From: Bacteroidia bacterium | GTDB taxonomy: Bacteria; Bacteroidota; Bacteroidia; NS11-12g; UBA9320 | Assembly (NCBI GenBank): GCA_013042025.1 | Contig: JABDQY010000154.1 | Location: 1-6,372, forward strand | Length of the DNA stretch: 6,372 bases | Direction of reading: 5' to 3' | Shown: one piece after another, positions 5,460 through 6,372 of the stretch | How positions within the stretch are numbered: position 1 is the first letter of the stretch | How the letters are laid out: each line of letters begins with the position of its first letter | Position numbers and translations under genes: made by a program | Notes under the pieces: generated by a model | Database searches by the model: none | The model's input: only the letters and a program-made list of their open reading frames with translations | What the model was told of the DNA's origin: nothing

Positions 5460-6267
5460 AAGATAATCCTACGTAATAGTTTGCAATTTGCTTACGCTGC
5501 ATGCGTTTATAAATGATGTATTCCAAAGATTCACCAAGATCTTCTGTGTATTCATGTTGTTTAACTCCTACATACATATATGCAAACTCAATTCCTGTAT
5601 CCAAAATTAACCGATCAGTAATTGCTGTGCTATGCCCACCACCAACATGGATTTTAACTAAATTTCGTGCTGATAAAGGTTGAGATGGAGGTATAAAGGC
5701 AACAGGATCATCATGATAGTTGCGTTCTGTTCGTATAACAAAGTTGGATGGAGATAAATCAACCTCTACTCTATTTGAGGCTCCACCAATAGTGAAATAG
5801 CCACCGAGAGGTGCTATTGCTCCTCTTCTTCTTAAATACTTCTTAAAGTCAAAACCTATTGAAATCTCTTTTATTGACGGTGTGCCACTTATTCCAATAA
5901 CACGGTATTCTAATCCGTCTGTTCCAGTAAAAATGAAATCGTTGAAATAGGATTCAAATTCCTCTTTAAGATCTGTTTCTATATCTGCTGACGTTTTAGA
6001 AAGTCCATACCTAAACTTAATAGCACTGTAATTTGTCATTACCCGCTCAACTTCTAAACTAATAGCTGTGTTAAGACTGAATCCGGAAGGATCTCCAATC
6101 AATCCAGCTCGTTGTGGTTGCAAACTTGGTCCAACAAATGCTCTAAAACCGACAACATTATACCTATTTAAATACCCCGATCTTTTCTCTTTTACCTCCA
6201 CCAGTTGAGCACTAGCCGAACTTGCAACTAGACAAAAAAAGACAATGATATTTAAAATCCGATACAC
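5449..6267 (-). CDS. Outer-membrane beta-barrel protein, uncharacterised
   Basis: This 272-residue protein has a Sec signal peptide (residues 1-20) with a likely signal peptidase I cut after ASA, before Q21. The mature chain is rich in Gly, aromatic residues and amphipathic strands, for example SIKEISIGFDF (131-141), the PLGGYFTIGG stretch (153-162), the LDTGIEFAYMYVGV stretch (222-235) and NYYVGLSFVF (263-272). The last residue is Phe, as expected for substrates of the BAM complex. Its size suits an 8- to 10-strand barrel. No periplasmic OmpA domain or enzyme motif is visible, and the substrate or role is unknown. The start is GTG at 6267; its G is also the last base of the upstream gene's TAG (TAGTG), and the signal peptide begins right there. 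No ATG is available upstream in frame before a TGA at 6361-6363. The 3' end overlaps the lipoprotein gene by 11 bp. Together these make a translationally coupled operon. Confidence 0.85.
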   Translation of the reverse strand: MYRILNIIVFFCLVASSASAQLVEVKEKRSGYLNRYNVVGFRAFVGPSLQPQRAGLIGDPSGFSLNTAISLEVERVMTNYSAIKFRYGLSKTSADIETDLKEEFESYFNDFIFTGTDGLEYRVIGISGTPSIKEISIGFDFKKYLRRRGAIAPLGGYFTIGGASNRVEVDLSPSNFVIRTERNYHDDPVAFIPPSQPLSARNLVKIHVGGGHSTAITDRLILDTGIEFAYMYVGVKQHEYTEDLGESLEYIIYKRMQRKQIANYYVGLSFVF

Positions 6268-6372
6268 TAGTCTAACAGTTTTTGAAGTATTGGGATATCT
6301 ACATTTATGATCACCAACGTAAATATGGTTAGGAAAATCACAAATAAAATGAACTTCTTTTCACGGTATAGT
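6267..6372 (-). CDS. C-terminal end of a membrane protein, 5' part outside the window
   Basis: On the - strand a frame is open from the window edge (first full codon at 6371) to TAG at 6267-6269, giving 34 residues. The residues YREKK are followed by one strongly hydrophobic stretch, FILFVIFLTIFTLVIIN, and a tail ending QKLLD. A positively charged flank followed by about 17 hydrophobic residues is typical of a transmembrane helix with the basic side in the cytoplasm. The stop overlaps the GTG start of the outer-membrane barrel gene by one base, an arrangement common within operons, which supports both calls. Too little is visible to name a family; it could also be most of a very small membrane protein. 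Confidence 0.6.
   Translation of the reverse strand, partial: LYREKKFILFVIFLTIFTLVIINVDIPILQKLLD

Overview
The window is AT-rich and looks like a chromosomal piece of a Bacteroidota bacterium (Flavobacteriia or Cytophagia type). The evidence is as follows. No start codon has a Shine-Dalgarno sequence, and leaders are short and A/T-rich. Two promoters carry the Bacteroidota -7 consensus TAnnTTTG. Two lipoproteins have the Lys-acidic-acidic residues after the lipobox cysteine that mark surface lipoproteins in this phylum. A kelch/FN3-like lipoprotein and a small outer-membrane barrel are also typical. I see no rRNA, tRNA, CRISPR, IS element, integrase or phage gene.

Layout. (1) 1-723 (+): the 3' part of an unrecognised gene with faint DUF302-like character, ending at a strong bidirectional terminator at 765-795. 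(2) 821-1183 (-): a stand-alone two-CBS-domain (Bateman) protein convergent with gene 1. (3) 1401-3011 (-): a two-gene phospholipid operon, a CdsA-family CDP-diacylglycerol synthase followed after 3 bp by a PlsC-type acyltransferase. (4) 3012-3312: a 301-bp divergent intergenic region with a promoter on each side and several inverted repeats. (5) 3313-4950 (+): a 545-residue lipoprotein with two FN3-like modules and a C-terminal beta-propeller of six kelch-like blades. (6) 4956-6372 (-): a tightly coupled operon of at least three genes, entering from beyond the right edge. It holds the C-terminal end of a membrane protein, a 272-residue outer-membrane barrel protein (GTG start overlapping the previous stop as TAGTG) and a 167-residue lipoprotein (TTG start, 11-bp overlap).

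How the genes may work together. CdsA and PlsC catalyse consecutive steps: lysophosphatidic acid to phosphatidic acid to CDP-diacylglycerol. The right half is a cell-envelope module in which two predicted surface lipoproteins face each other in convergent genes only 5 bp apart, one of them co-translated with an outer-membrane barrel. Any functional link between the propeller lipoprotein and the barrel operon is inference from position only. I do not see clear evidence of a new defence, mobile or RNA system. The least explained parts are the barrel/lipoprotein operon, the unrecognised first gene, and the inverted repeats at gene ends and in the divergent intergenic region.
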